A stretch of 51,566 nucleotides of DNA from Acidobacteriota bacterium (GTDB taxonomy: Bacteria; Acidobacteriota; Terriglobia; Bryobacterales; Bryobacteraceae). The DNA is taken from NCBI GenBank assembly GCA_016871015.1, contig VFZX01000010.1, forward strand, positions 1-51,566, given 5' to 3'. Under the pieces are notes generated by a model, which was not told where the DNA came from, did not search any database, and saw only the letters and a list, made by a program, of their open reading frames with translations. The translations under genes were made by a program, and so were the position numbers. This document shows, piece by piece, positions 25,501 through 33,447 of the stretch (position 1 is its first letter; each line of letters begins with the position of its first letter).

Positions 25501-25713
25501 CCGGACTTCGAAAGCGCCGAGCGGCAGCGGGAACACCCGGTAGTCGCCCGTCGCGTTTGTCGACGCGGTGTGGGTTTCGTTGGTCGCGGGCTTGCGAATC
25601 GTGATCGCCGCGCCCGTCTGATCGGTGACGCTGCCTACCAGTGTCGCGCTATCGTTTTGGGCCGCAAGCGGAGCGGCCAGGATCAGGAGCCGGAGAAGAT
25701 CGCGGAGTTGCAT
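22573..25713 (-). CDS. TonB-dependent Oar-like outer-membrane receptor
   Basis: Full-length (1046 residues) receptor. Seen: signal peptide (about 1-18, LLILAAPLAAQN), carboxypeptidase-regulatory domain (about 20-105; its first strand GAAITIRKP looks a few residues short compared with the usual GA.(I/V)PGA.V..R), plug with GLPVNNRDFATLA and TKSGTNELHGNAFWFSRHD, and a barrel ending in GIKYSF with the terminal Phe used by the Bam machinery. The chosen ATG (MQLRDLLRLL) starts the signal peptide; upstream in-frame codons have no such character. Divergent from the mannonate-dehydratase-like gene 31 bp away, suggesting joint control of a substrate-uptake cluster. Its 3' end is the parent-like copy of scraps A and B. 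Confidence 0.92.
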   Translation of the reverse strand: MQLRDLLRLLILAAPLAAQNDSATLVGSVTDQTGAAITIRKPATNETHTASTNATGDYRVFPLPLGAFEVRVSFTGFQTQLRTGIVLEVGRIERADFTLAVGETTQTTEVTSSASLLNTESAGMGQVIDHQKLVGLPVNNRDFATLAALSPGVVSPRGTIYGNGVASGTATGILVRGMSRADNVYHLDGSMISEGNGATTFRPNLDALQEFEVKTGLYGAEWGVRPGGQIIAVTKSGTNELHGNAFWFSRHDALDARNFFARTKTSFRRQQAGGTLGGPIRKDRAWYFVAFQDEIIRNFLPLTGIVPTAELRNGQFPVAVRDPVTMQPFAGNLIPASRINPVSSRLLKFWPEPNTPGALNFTSPNSSANSDNPQWIGRMDFRKSDSDRWSARFAHNRAITLLTDPIREFSYEQPLYTWAQEITNTRTFKSAYVNVASAHFFRRPYFLGVQAPHVADAAALGIPALGLGRVNPSGGLPRFNVTGYLSIGDSGSPPGGAVHIGNWQLKDDFSFQRGGHFLKTGIEYRRHYNFYNIGASPGIDFQPRYSGHAFADFLLGVPAATRTGGESNRGRFAQNGYYLYLQDDWKVHRKLTLNLGLRYELRGAWKDRSGFMSNYNPYAGAFIAPVQDLALQPWQTGRFQPDIPLIRWEKTGFLPRAGLAFRANDKTVVRAGYGIYANDIDVAILQDLGNQPRTNAQVASFLADARTPNISLSDPFPAALATTAVARFNGVETPLKLTATHSWGLSIQREIYRNLSIDLGYQGSHTSNRLETVSVNDAVPGTGPRQARRPFPRLQDVWVTSPSADATYNGLEVKVQKRPGTDGIYLLGAFTWSKGLDNAAVNSAVLGVQRQRSVNMPLHLNRSTSDVFIPRRLVVTVGYELPFGKGKRYLTDSLAGKVLGGWQFQGITVIQDGSFITALLPGDAIDAGTALSQWPDMLRSPNLPPAERRPTRWFDTAAFARPVGLRYGNAGRAPIETPGIINFDVSIQRMFRVAERHRFELRLDSFNLFNRANFSIPGQNFGTGAFGVIGAALDPRQLQAGIKYSF

Positions 25714-25744
25714 GGTGCCGTCAGTGCCACGTAGTATACCAGCA

Positions 25745-26791
25745 GTGACACAAAGCCGAAGAGTGTTTCTCAGCGCATTTGCGGCTTCTTTGCCAGGACA
25801 CGCCAAGTCCGGCCGGATGCATGTCAACATCCTTCCTCGGGATCTCTCCGGCCCAAGCCTGCGCTACGTGAAACAGATCGGAGTCGGCTATATTTACGTC
25901 TACCTGCCGCAGATTCCGCGGTATCTGGAGCACGGGTTCCTGACACCGGAAGACCTGGCAGGCGCACGGAAGATAGTCGAATCGTTCGGGTTGCGGATTT
26001 CGGGGGTCCACCTCGACAGCCGGGCCTATGCGAATCTCCTCCTCGGACTCGACGGCTGGGAGCGGGAACTCGACGATATCTGCCGTACGATCGACACGCT
26101 CGGGCAGGGTGGTGTGCCGCTTCTGTTGTTCAACCTGTTGGTGTCGCGGGTGCTGCGTGACAAGCTGTCGCGCCCACTTCCCGGCCACTACGTAGATCCG
26201 GACGGGCGCGGCGGCGTGGGCCTGCAGAGCTTTGACGATGCCCGCGCGCGGCAGGTGACGGACGAGCCTGGCGGCCGGATCACCGCGGACCAGATGTGGG
26301 AGCGCATCACCCGGTTTCAGAAGCGCTGTGTTCCGGCCGCGGAACGGGCGAAGGTCCGGTTGTCGCTGCACCCCGACGATCCGCCTGTGGCGCGGTTCTG
26401 GGGCGCCGAGCAGGTGTTGAACAGCGTCGCGGGCATCGAGCGGTATCTGGAGATCGTCCCGAGCCGGTACAGCGGGATCACGCTGTGCCAGGGCACGCTG
26501 CAGGAAGCAGGCATCGATCTCATTGCGTTCATCCGCAAGTTCGGACGGCGCGGCAAGATTTTCGAGGCCGAGCTGCGCGGAGTTCGCGGCACGATTCCGA
26601 AGTACGCCGAGACGTTTATGGACGACGGAGATCTTGACCTGGTCCCGGTGGTGCGCGCGCTGAAGGAGGTTGGCTACGAGGGCATGATCCAGGTCGGGCA
26701 CGTTCCGAAGTTCCCAAATGATCCAGACCGCGCGGTGTCGAACGCGTGGTCGGCTGCGTATGTGAAGGGCATGCTGGCGGCGATCCAATGA
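25745..26791 (+). CDS. Mannonate dehydratase (UxuA)-like TIM-barrel protein with Tat signal
   Basis: 348-residue xylose-isomerase-fold protein related to D-mannonate dehydratase, which converts D-mannonate to 2-keto-3-deoxygluconate. Seen: TIM-barrel start GRMHVNILPRDLSGPSLRYVKQIG (in part), a RISGVHLDSR strand, and the signature LHPDDPP (208-214) that carries metal ligands in UxuA. The GTG start gives MTQSRRVFLSAFAASLPGHA, a twin-arginine signal, which is unusual for a cytoplasmic sugar-acid enzyme and suggests a periplasmic location or a related sugar epimerase/lyase. Its stop overlaps the next start (ATGA). Confidence 0.75.
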   Translation: MTQSRRVFLSAFAASLPGHAKSGRMHVNILPRDLSGPSLRYVKQIGVGYIYVYLPQIPRYLEHGFLTPEDLAGARKIVESFGLRISGVHLDSRAYANLLLGLDGWERELDDICRTIDTLGQGGVPLLLFNLLVSRVLRDKLSRPLPGHYVDPDGRGGVGLQSFDDARARQVTDEPGGRITADQMWERITRFQKRCVPAAERAKVRLSLHPDDPPVARFWGAEQVLNSVAGIERYLEIVPSRYSGITLCQGTLQEAGIDLIAFIRKFGRRGKIFEAELRGVRGTIPKYAETFMDDGDLDLVPVVRALKEVGYEGMIQVGHVPKFPNDPDRAVSNAWSAAYVKGMLAAIQ

Positions 26792-28944
26792 CGGCGCGCT
26801 TCGCGGTTTTGGTGGCGGGCGCCGTGTGCGCGTGTGGCGCGGATCCAGGATTCGAAGTGCTGCCCGGGCAGCGGATTCTCCTCAAGGGTGACAGCATCAC
26901 GCGTGGGTATGCCTTCGGCAACTACTCGGATCCATCGCCGTTGCGCATGATTCCGGACATTGGCACGATTCTGCTGCGCGCCAATCACCCCCGGCCGCCG
27001 GACTTCCTGCGGCTGGAGAATTACTGGCAAGGGCTGAACGCGGACGGCACGGCGAAGACGACGGACAGCCTGGCAGCGGAGATCCGCCTGCACATCGCGC
27101 GCGGGGAGCTGCGTACCGGCGACTGGCTGATCTTCGAGGACGCGGGTCCGATCGACAAGGCGGTGCATCCCGCGCCATGGCCGTGGACCAAGGACATCTA
27201 CGGGAACTACCGGGGTCTGCTGCGCGACATGGTCCGGGCGGCGGAACCCACGATCGGCCGCGATCACATCGTCTTCATGACGATGTTCGACTACAACCCG
27301 AAGTGTCCCGAATGCGCCTGGGATGCGCCGCTCGACGACGGGAGGCATTCGGGCAACGACGCCATCCGGGACGAGGCTCGCGAACTGGGCATCCGCCTGA
27401 TCGACATGAACGGGATCATGGACGCGGCCAACGGACACCTGTCGGCACGGGGCTGGGGGCGGACTGTGGGTCCGGATGGCATCCACCCCAACGTGTACGG
27501 CAACTGGGTGATGGCGCTTGCCATCCTTCGCGAACTGGGCGCGGACATCGGGAACTGGAAGCTCGATGCGATCGACGCGCGGATCGCGCCGAAGTCCGCG
27601 GGCGGCGACGTCGGCACAGTGTGGGGCTTCGACAAGGATCCGTCTGCAGTGGAGCGCCGCCAGCTCCTGCGCGATTTGCGCGCGATCGTGGCCGGGATGC
27701 CGCGGAGCAGCGACAGCATCCAACGCGTCATTCGCCACGGACGTCTGCTGTCGACGGCGGTCAAACAGCCGGCGGGAACATCCAAGACCGTGATCTACGA
27801 GTTGGGGAAGTTCTTCCAACTGGACCGGACGCGCCTGTTGCTCGTGGCGAGCATGCGGGAACAGGGCGGCCACGACTTCTGCGTGGGCAACGACGGTTTT
27901 GTTTTCGAAAAGCTCCCGGACATCGATCCGGCGAGCGCCATTCCGATCAACCGGCTGGACCCGGACTACAAGCTGAAGTCCAACGGCGCTCCCGCGGTGC
28001 AGGGCCGGTTTCCGGCAAGCGGCGGCTTTGTTCCGCTTGGCGCACGCCTCGCCAATGGACGGCCGCATCCCGGCGCGGGGACCGGTTTCCTCTTCTCCGG
28101 CGCGCTCACGTTTCTCCCGGACCGCTCGAATGGACACCCGCAGGCCACGCGCGCGGACCGGACGATCGAGTTCATCCAGCTCCGCTGGGACGGAAAGACA
28201 CTGCACAAGACGGGGCGCGAGCTTACAGACAGGTTCGAAGGCATTGGAGTGGGGCGCGTGCCGCTCTCCAACTGCCTCGAACAGGACCCGGGCTTCCTCT
28301 GCCCATTCCCGGCCGATGACGGCTCGCATGTCGTGGTGGTGCGCTTCGACTGGGATGGCAAGCGCTGGAAGCCGGGCGCGGCGGGCAAGCCATTCGGGTC
28401 GGCGCCAGAGCAACCGGCAACGGGCGCGGCGTATGCCTACCGGTACCGCGAAACGGAGCCGTCGATCCAATTCACCGGCGGCCGTTACCTGCTGCACACG
28501 CGCGGGCGGGATCCCAAGGGACACGTGTACTCATCAATTGACGGCTTGAACTACCAACTCGAATTCGATCACCGGAACCACACCGTTCCGCAGGTGATGA
28601 ACCAGGGCCTGGACGGCTCGCTCTACATTTCCACCAACACCGGACCAGGATACCTGCGGAATCCGCTGCTTGCATTTCCGCTGGTAGGCACGTCACTCTC
28701 CGCACCGTGGGTGATCCATGATGAGAAGGGGCTGCGCGACCCGAAGGGTAAAGAGGTCCCGTTCGCTGATCACGGCGTGGGCGGCAACTTCTTTCTCGAT
28801 GGCCGCTGGCGTCATTTGTTCCTCTACCGGCTCTGCGATCTCCGCGAGACCAACGGCGACGGCATCGCGCCGTTGCCAGGCACCGGGCTCTATCTCGCCG
28901 AGATGGAATACCGGCGCGTGACGTCAGTCCCGTTTCGGTTCTGA
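26788..28944 (+). CDS. Secreted SGNH-hydrolase-domain protein with large C-terminal domain
   Basis: 718 residues. Seen: signal peptide (1-17), SGNH domain with block I LLKGDSITRG (Ser36) and block V PDGIHPN (Asp230, His233), giving a plausible esterase triad; the second half (about 270-718) is a beta-rich, probably propeller-like region with repeated Trp/Asp/Gly motifs (FIQLRWDGKTL, VVVVRFDWDGKRWKPG, RYLLHTRGRDPKGHVYSS) and no known catalytic signature. It is coupled to the mannonate-dehydratase-like gene. It probably de-esterifies a carbohydrate, but the substrate is unknown. The last 21 bases overlap the convergent sialate-esterase-like gene. Confidence 0.78.
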   Translation: MTARFAVLVAGAVCACGADPGFEVLPGQRILLKGDSITRGYAFGNYSDPSPLRMIPDIGTILLRANHPRPPDFLRLENYWQGLNADGTAKTTDSLAAEIRLHIARGELRTGDWLIFEDAGPIDKAVHPAPWPWTKDIYGNYRGLLRDMVRAAEPTIGRDHIVFMTMFDYNPKCPECAWDAPLDDGRHSGNDAIRDEARELGIRLIDMNGIMDAANGHLSARGWGRTVGPDGIHPNVYGNWVMALAILRELGADIGNWKLDAIDARIAPKSAGGDVGTVWGFDKDPSAVERRQLLRDLRAIVAGMPRSSDSIQRVIRHGRLLSTAVKQPAGTSKTVIYELGKFFQLDRTRLLLVASMREQGGHDFCVGNDGFVFEKLPDIDPASAIPINRLDPDYKLKSNGAPAVQGRFPASGGFVPLGARLANGRPHPGAGTGFLFSGALTFLPDRSNGHPQATRADRTIEFIQLRWDGKTLHKTGRELTDRFEGIGVGRVPLSNCLEQDPGFLCPFPADDGSHVVVVRFDWDGKRWKPGAAGKPFGSAPEQPATGAAYAYRYRETEPSIQFTGGRYLLHTRGRDPKGHVYSSIDGLNYQLEFDHRNHTVPQVMNQGLDGSLYISTNTGPGYLRNPLLAFPLVGTSLSAPWVIHDEKGLRDPKGKEVPFADHGVGGNFFLDGRWRHLFLYRLCDLRETNGDGIAPLPGTGLYLAEMEYRRVTSVPFRF

Positions 28945-30267
28945 GACTGCGGGGGGCCGTGGAGGCAGAGGCACGGGTCCGAATGCGGGAGCGGCCATTC
29001 CCGCCTGGTCGCGGAGGTTCGCGGGCGGATCCATACCCTCGCCGTAGCGCAGGAACAACGGTTGCGGGACCGGCCACTGATGATTCACCTCGATGATCAC
29101 TTCGTTGCCCGGCGCCGCTGGAATCCAGTTACGGTAGATGACGCGCCGCAGCCTTTGCTCTTCGTCATAGATGCCGAATCCAAGCAAGCGGCCCTGCGTA
29201 GTGAGCGCGCCGTTGACGCCGCTGAAGCGGATACGCAGGCGGCGGTCCGAGTCCCAGGCCGCGGACTCGTATCGGGGACCCGTCTTCACATCGGGACACG
29301 CCTGTGGAAACAGATTCCTGCACGCAACGAGCGCCAGGCGGCGTCCGGTCTGCCGCAGTCCTTCGGTGTTGATGTGGACCGCGTCTTCGAGTTCCAGGTC
29401 GATCGCCGTGACCATGCCCGTGTGAGGCACCGTGAGCTCAGCTTGCCTCTGTGCCTCCCGGACGGCGTTCCATCCGCGCTCGTTTCGCGGGGGCGGCTCC
29501 TCGTTTGAAGAACGGCCGAGTTGCACGAAGTAAAAGGGAAGCCGCGGATCACCGAAGTCCGTGCGGACTCTCGCGATGAAGCTCTGGAACTGGGCCAGGT
29601 ATTGGGGCGCGCGGTCGTCACGGCAGTCGGCTTCGCCCTGATACCAGAGCACGCCCTTGATCCTGCCGCCCGCGGCGCGGAACTGTTCGAGCATCGGCGC
29701 GTAAAAGTTCCGGGATCCGGGTTGGATCAGATCGGGATGCCACTCCCACAGCGAGGTTCCGCCGACCGCTGTCGGAATCAGGCCGATGGGAACGCCGGTC
29801 CTGCGGACCATCTCCTTTGCGAACGGCAACCCGAGTCCTGCGCCGACCATGACACCCTTGAAGCCCATCCGCTGTTCGTGGACTGGCTCGCGCGCGATTT
29901 CCCAACCGGCTCTTGGCCGCAGGATGTGGACCTTTGGGTCCGGCTGTTGGATGTTCTCGAGATTTGCGCGTCCGACCATGTTCGACTGGCCGGCGAGCAG
30001 CCACAAGTCGCCGGCATAGACGTCGTCCGCTGTGATCGCCGCGCCGCCGCTGATCTCGATGCGGTATGGACCACCAGTGGGAATGTCGAGCTTCGCGGAG
30101 CCGTCCGGGCCGCAAGCAACGCTGGTCCGCGTTCCGGAGACGCTCACCCGCAACGCGCCTTTGCAGGGAATGGTGACGGTTGCGCCCGTGGCGGAGGTCC
30201 GTTGAATGACCTGATGGTTGGAAATCGCAAACAGGGGGACGGCGGCAAGCGCAAGGACTCGAAGCAT
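28924..30267 (-). CDS. Sialate O-acetylesterase-like SGNH esterase
   Basis: 447-residue exported carbohydrate esterase of the SASA/DUF303 group, removing acetyl groups from sugars. Seen: signal peptide (1-15), an N-terminal beta-sandwich (about 20-85), block I LLAGQSNMVG (Ser95), the family motif VLWYQGEAD (207-213), and block V LEDAVHIN (Asp295, His298), then a C-terminal beta domain. Divergent from an MFS transporter and convergent with the other SGNH gene, so two esterases face each other around a shared 3' overlap. Confidence 0.88.
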   Translation of the reverse strand: MLRVLALAAVPLFAISNHQVIQRTSATGATVTIPCKGALRVSVSGTRTSVACGPDGSAKLDIPTGGPYRIEISGGAAITADDVYAGDLWLLAGQSNMVGRANLENIQQPDPKVHILRPRAGWEIAREPVHEQRMGFKGVMVGAGLGLPFAKEMVRRTGVPIGLIPTAVGGTSLWEWHPDLIQPGSRNFYAPMLEQFRAAGGRIKGVLWYQGEADCRDDRAPQYLAQFQSFIARVRTDFGDPRLPFYFVQLGRSSNEEPPPRNERGWNAVREAQRQAELTVPHTGMVTAIDLELEDAVHINTEGLRQTGRRLALVACRNLFPQACPDVKTGPRYESAAWDSDRRLRIRFSGVNGALTTQGRLLGFGIYDEEQRLRRVIYRNWIPAAPGNEVIIEVNHQWPVPQPLFLRYGEGMDPPANLRDQAGMAAPAFGPVPLPPRPPAVSEPKRD

Positions 30268-30278
30268 GAGGCGGTAGA

Positions 30279-31511
30279 ATTCAGCTTATCAGCCGTTCTG
30301 TCCCATACCGTTGGAAACTCGTCGCGCTCCTGTTCTGTTGTGCGGCGCTGAACTACGCTGATCGTGCGGCGACCTCCGCCGTGTTCCCCCTGTTCCGCGC
30401 GACGCTCGGCATTACGGACCTGCAGATCGCGGCGGTGGGATCGCTGTTCCTGTGGAGCTATGGGATCGGATCGCCGCTCGCGGGCCTGTTCGCCGACCGT
30501 ATCTCGCGCAGCCGGCTGATCGTGGCAAGCCTGGCTGCATGGAGTCTCGTCACGGTCTGCACGTCGCTGGTGACGAGCGTCAATCAGTTGTTGCTGACAC
30601 GGGTCCTGCTGGGACTCGCGGAATGCATCTACCTGCCCGCCGCCGTCGCCCTGATCGCCGACCATCACCCGGCCGGGTCCCGTGCATCGGCGATCAGCGT
30701 TCACACCGCGGGATTGAGTACTGGACTTGTCGGCGGCGGAACCCTGTCGGGCTATCTCGGCGAGCACTATGGATGGCAGACGCCGTTCCTTGTGCTGGGA
30801 ACGGCGGGGCTCGTTCTGGCGCTGGCATGCGGGCTGTTCCTGCGCGATGGGAAGGATAAGCGGGACGCCGGCACGGCGCCAAGAGACTCGGGCGGACCGG
30901 TTCCCGTTCCAAGTATCGCCGTCCTGATCACCGCGGCAATGTTCTCAGCGGCCGGCATGAACATGTTCACCAACTGGCTGCCCCTGTACTTCCGCGAGAA
31001 CCATGGGCTGAGCCTGGCTGGAGCTGGCTTCACGGGAACATTCCTCGTCCAGTTCCCAGGTGTACTCGGCGCACTGCTCGGCGGGCTGGCGTCGGACCGG
31101 GCTGCCCGGACTGCACGGAAGAACCGGATGCTGCTTGAGAGCCTTGCCTTCGCGCTTTCGGCTCCCGCGCTGATCCTGTTCCTGTGGAGTCCTCCTCTTG
31201 CGGTTGTGGCGGCGTGCATCCTCTGGTTCGGGCTGATGCGGGCCGCCGGATCCGCCAATGAGAATCCGATCTTGTGTGACCTGCTCGACCCCGCGCGGCG
31301 GTCCACGGCTATCGGGGTGATGAATGGGACCAATTGCCTTGCCGGCGGGATCGGTGTTTTCGCCGCGGGCGCGCTGAAGGCGGCTTACGGACTGGAGACT
31401 GCGTTCGCGGGAATTTCGGTGCTGATGCTCGGTGCGTCGGCGTTGTTGCTATTCGGATTCCTGTTCATCATCGAGCGCGATATTGGGCGCGGCGGGGTGG
31501 TTCGAAATTGA
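30279..31511 (+). CDS. MFS transporter (anion:cation symporter-like), start codon unclear
   Basis: Twelve-helix major facilitator, most like ACS-family sugar-acid/hexuronate symporters. Seen: TM1 WKLVALLFCCAALNYADRAA, the loop 2-3 motif GLFADRISRSRLI, TM4 with RVLLGLAECIYLPAA, and the second-half motif GGLASDRAARTARKNR. The homologous N-terminus begins before any ATG, GTG or TTG: the frame is open from 30270 and the first ordinary start is GTG at 30381, which would delete TM1. An ATT at 30279 sits seven bases after GAGG and is given as the tentative start; a frameshift or sequence error is the alternative. Divergent from the esterase with almost no gap. Confidence 0.78.
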   Translation: MQLISRSVPYRWKLVALLFCCAALNYADRAATSAVFPLFRATLGITDLQIAAVGSLFLWSYGIGSPLAGLFADRISRSRLIVASLAAWSLVTVCTSLVTSVNQLLLTRVLLGLAECIYLPAAVALIADHHPAGSRASAISVHTAGLSTGLVGGGTLSGYLGEHYGWQTPFLVLGTAGLVLALACGLFLRDGKDKRDAGTAPRDSGGPVPVPSIAVLITAAMFSAAGMNMFTNWLPLYFRENHGLSLAGAGFTGTFLVQFPGVLGALLGGLASDRAARTARKNRMLLESLAFALSAPALILFLWSPPLAVVAACILWFGLMRAAGSANENPILCDLLDPARRSTAIGVMNGTNCLAGGIGVFAAGALKAAYGLETAFAGISVLMLGASALLLFGFLFIIERDIGRGGVVRN

Positions 31512-31525
31512 TATGATCGAGCTGA

Positions 31526-32317
31526 ATGCAGGTTGATGAACTCCATGCTTCCTTCCTCCGCGACGGCTACTGCTGTGTCGAAGGTGTGATTGGTCCCAGC
31601 GAAATCGAAGCCATCCGGGACAGCGTGGCCCGTGACGTCCGGGCGAACTCCCTGCTTCCACCTCCGCAAGGATACGTGCCGGGATTCCTGCGATTCAACC
31701 AGGCGATCGCTCCTTACCTGGCAGCGCCGCCGGTGCTCGCGCTCATCAACAAGCTATTCGGCCCCCACGCGCGCATCTCAATGGTCACCGGCAGCATCAA
31801 CGGACCAGGAATTCCGCGTGGCGACCTTCACGCCGACTGGCCGTACAACCAGAAGAACGCCTCGCACATTCCCGCCCCCTATCCGGATTCGGTCCTCCAC
31901 GTGCTTACGATGTGGATGCTCACCGATTTCACCGAGGAGAACGGCGCGACGATCATCATCCCGGGAACGCATCGCATGTCTGACCACCCGCGCAAGAGCG
32001 GTGCAGCCGATCCCAAGCAGCCGCATCCCGGTGAGCAGCGGCTGCTCGGCAAGGCCGGGACAGTTGGGGTACTCGATGCGCGGATGTGGCATGCCATCGC
32101 GCCCAACGTGACGGGCGAAGAGCGCGTGGCGGTGATCGTGCGTTACGCACCGTGGTGGCTCAACCTGGATCCATTGCGGCCGGGCACGGCCGACCGGGCG
32201 GACATCGTGGAGGCCAACAACGGTGTTGAGTCGCCAGTCCCTGCGCTAACGAGGGAGCTCTTCGATACGCTGCCCGCGGAAGTAAGGCCCCTGCTAAGCT
32301 ACGGTGTGGCGAGATAG
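31526..32317 (+). CDS. Phytanoyl-CoA dioxygenase (PhyH)-family oxygenase
   Basis: Fe(II)/2-oxoglutarate-dependent oxygenase, 263 residues. Seen: the metal-binding HxD in RGDLHADWPY (His102, Asp104), the distal His in MWHAIAPN (His189) and a downstream Arg in RVAVIVRYAPWW that would hold 2-oxoglutarate. The double-stranded beta-helix is complete. It follows the MFS gene by 14 bp, so may share its transcript. PhyH proteins hydroxylate diverse small molecules; the substrate cannot be read from sequence, but context suggests a sugar acid or ester-cluster metabolite. Confidence 0.88.
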   Translation: MQVDELHASFLRDGYCCVEGVIGPSEIEAIRDSVARDVRANSLLPPPQGYVPGFLRFNQAIAPYLAAPPVLALINKLFGPHARISMVTGSINGPGIPRGDLHADWPYNQKNASHIPAPYPDSVLHVLTMWMLTDFTEENGATIIIPGTHRMSDHPRKSGAADPKQPHPGEQRLLGKAGTVGVLDARMWHAIAPNVTGEERVAVIVRYAPWWLNLDPLRPGTADRADIVEANNGVESPVPALTRELFDTLPAEVRPLLSYGVAR

Positions 32318-32324
32318 ATTCCCG

Positions 32325-33398
32325 ATGCGCCGCTTGCTGCTATTCCTCACCGTGCCCGCCTGGGCGCAGATTCCGTTCGAACCCGGCTACCAGTACCACT
32401 TCCGCGACATCGGCGTGGTCAACGCATCGGAACAAGAGCCGATCACGGCGTTCTCGATGGCAAAGGCGCTCGACTATCTCGACAAGGGCGCACTCGTGTG
32501 GACGCGGCAGCGGACCTGCATCTCCTGCCATACATCGGGCACCTACCTGATTGTGCGATCGCGCCTCGCCGGGCGGTTCGGACCTCCGTCCGCTGAGGTG
32601 GCCGAAAAGTTCCGGGCTGAAGTGGGAAAGCGCGAGAACGAACGCGACGACTGGTTCCGCCGCGGGGCGAATTCCGAGCAGGTGATCTACACCGCGGCCG
32701 GATTGGCGGAGTACGACGCGGCGGTCCGGCGCGAGCTCTCCCCGGAGACCGACCGAGCGCTGCGCCTGATGTTCCGTGCGCAGTTGGAGGATGGCGGCTG
32801 GACCTCGGAGTCCTGCTGGCCGCCGCTCGAATCGAGTAAGTACCACGCGGCAACGATCGCGGCACGGGCGGTGGGCGTGGCCCCCGGCTGGCTCAAGAAA
32901 GCCCGGGGCGATGCCGCCCTTTCAGTGAAGATCGGACGGTTGATGGATTACTTGCGCCGTGGAGCGCCGCACGACTACGACCGGGTGTCGCTCCTGTGGA
33001 GCGCCGCGGAAATGCCCGGGCTGATCAGCGCGCGGGAGAAAAAAAGCCTCGCCGGAATGGTGTTCCGTCACCAAAGGCCCGACGGGGGCTGGTCGCTGCG
33101 GACCTTCGCGGCGCCGGAGGCATGGGGAGATGGAAGCCGCGCGGAGCGGATCCGGAGCGAGCCGGACTTTGCGAATCCGCCCAGCGACGGGCACATGACG
33201 GGGCTCGCGCTGGTGGCGCTGCGGAGCGCCGGCGTCCCGGCCAAGGATCCGAGGGTACGGCGCGGGATCGATTGGCTCAAGCGGAACCAGCGCGAATCAG
33301 GCCGCTGGTGGACGAGGTCGCTCAACACCGACACGTGGAACTTCATCACCTACAGCGGAACCGCATATCCGGTGCTGGCGCTCGCGATGTGTGATTGA
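32325..33398 (+). CDS. Squalene-cyclase/prenyltransferase-fold protein with CxxCH motif
   Basis: 357-residue exported protein. Seen: a signal peptide (MRRLLLFLTVPAWAQ), a CISCH motif (65-69) of the c-type heme kind near the N-terminus, and alpha-alpha barrel repeats typical of prenyltransferase/squalene-oxidase repeats: QLEDGGWTSESCWPP, HQRPDGGWSLRTFAAPEAWG and RRGIDWLKRNQRESGRWWTR. The DXDD acid motif of hopene cyclases is not visible, so cyclase activity is unlikely. It may be a heme-bearing periplasmic electron-transfer or binding protein. The second in-frame ATG was chosen because it starts the signal peptide. The start is 7 bp past the PhyH stop. Confidence 0.75.
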   Translation: MRRLLLFLTVPAWAQIPFEPGYQYHFRDIGVVNASEQEPITAFSMAKALDYLDKGALVWTRQRTCISCHTSGTYLIVRSRLAGRFGPPSAEVAEKFRAEVGKRENERDDWFRRGANSEQVIYTAAGLAEYDAAVRRELSPETDRALRLMFRAQLEDGGWTSESCWPPLESSKYHAATIAARAVGVAPGWLKKARGDAALSVKIGRLMDYLRRGAPHDYDRVSLLWSAAEMPGLISAREKKSLAGMVFRHQRPDGGWSLRTFAAPEAWGDGSRAERIRSEPDFANPPSDGHMTGLALVALRSAGVPAKDPRVRRGIDWLKRNQRESGRWWTRSLNTDTWNFITYSGTAYPVLALAMCD

Positions 33399-33447
33399 GC
33401 GGGCAGCCACAGTGGACCCCGTGTTGGCGTTGCGGGCCCAGTAGCGG

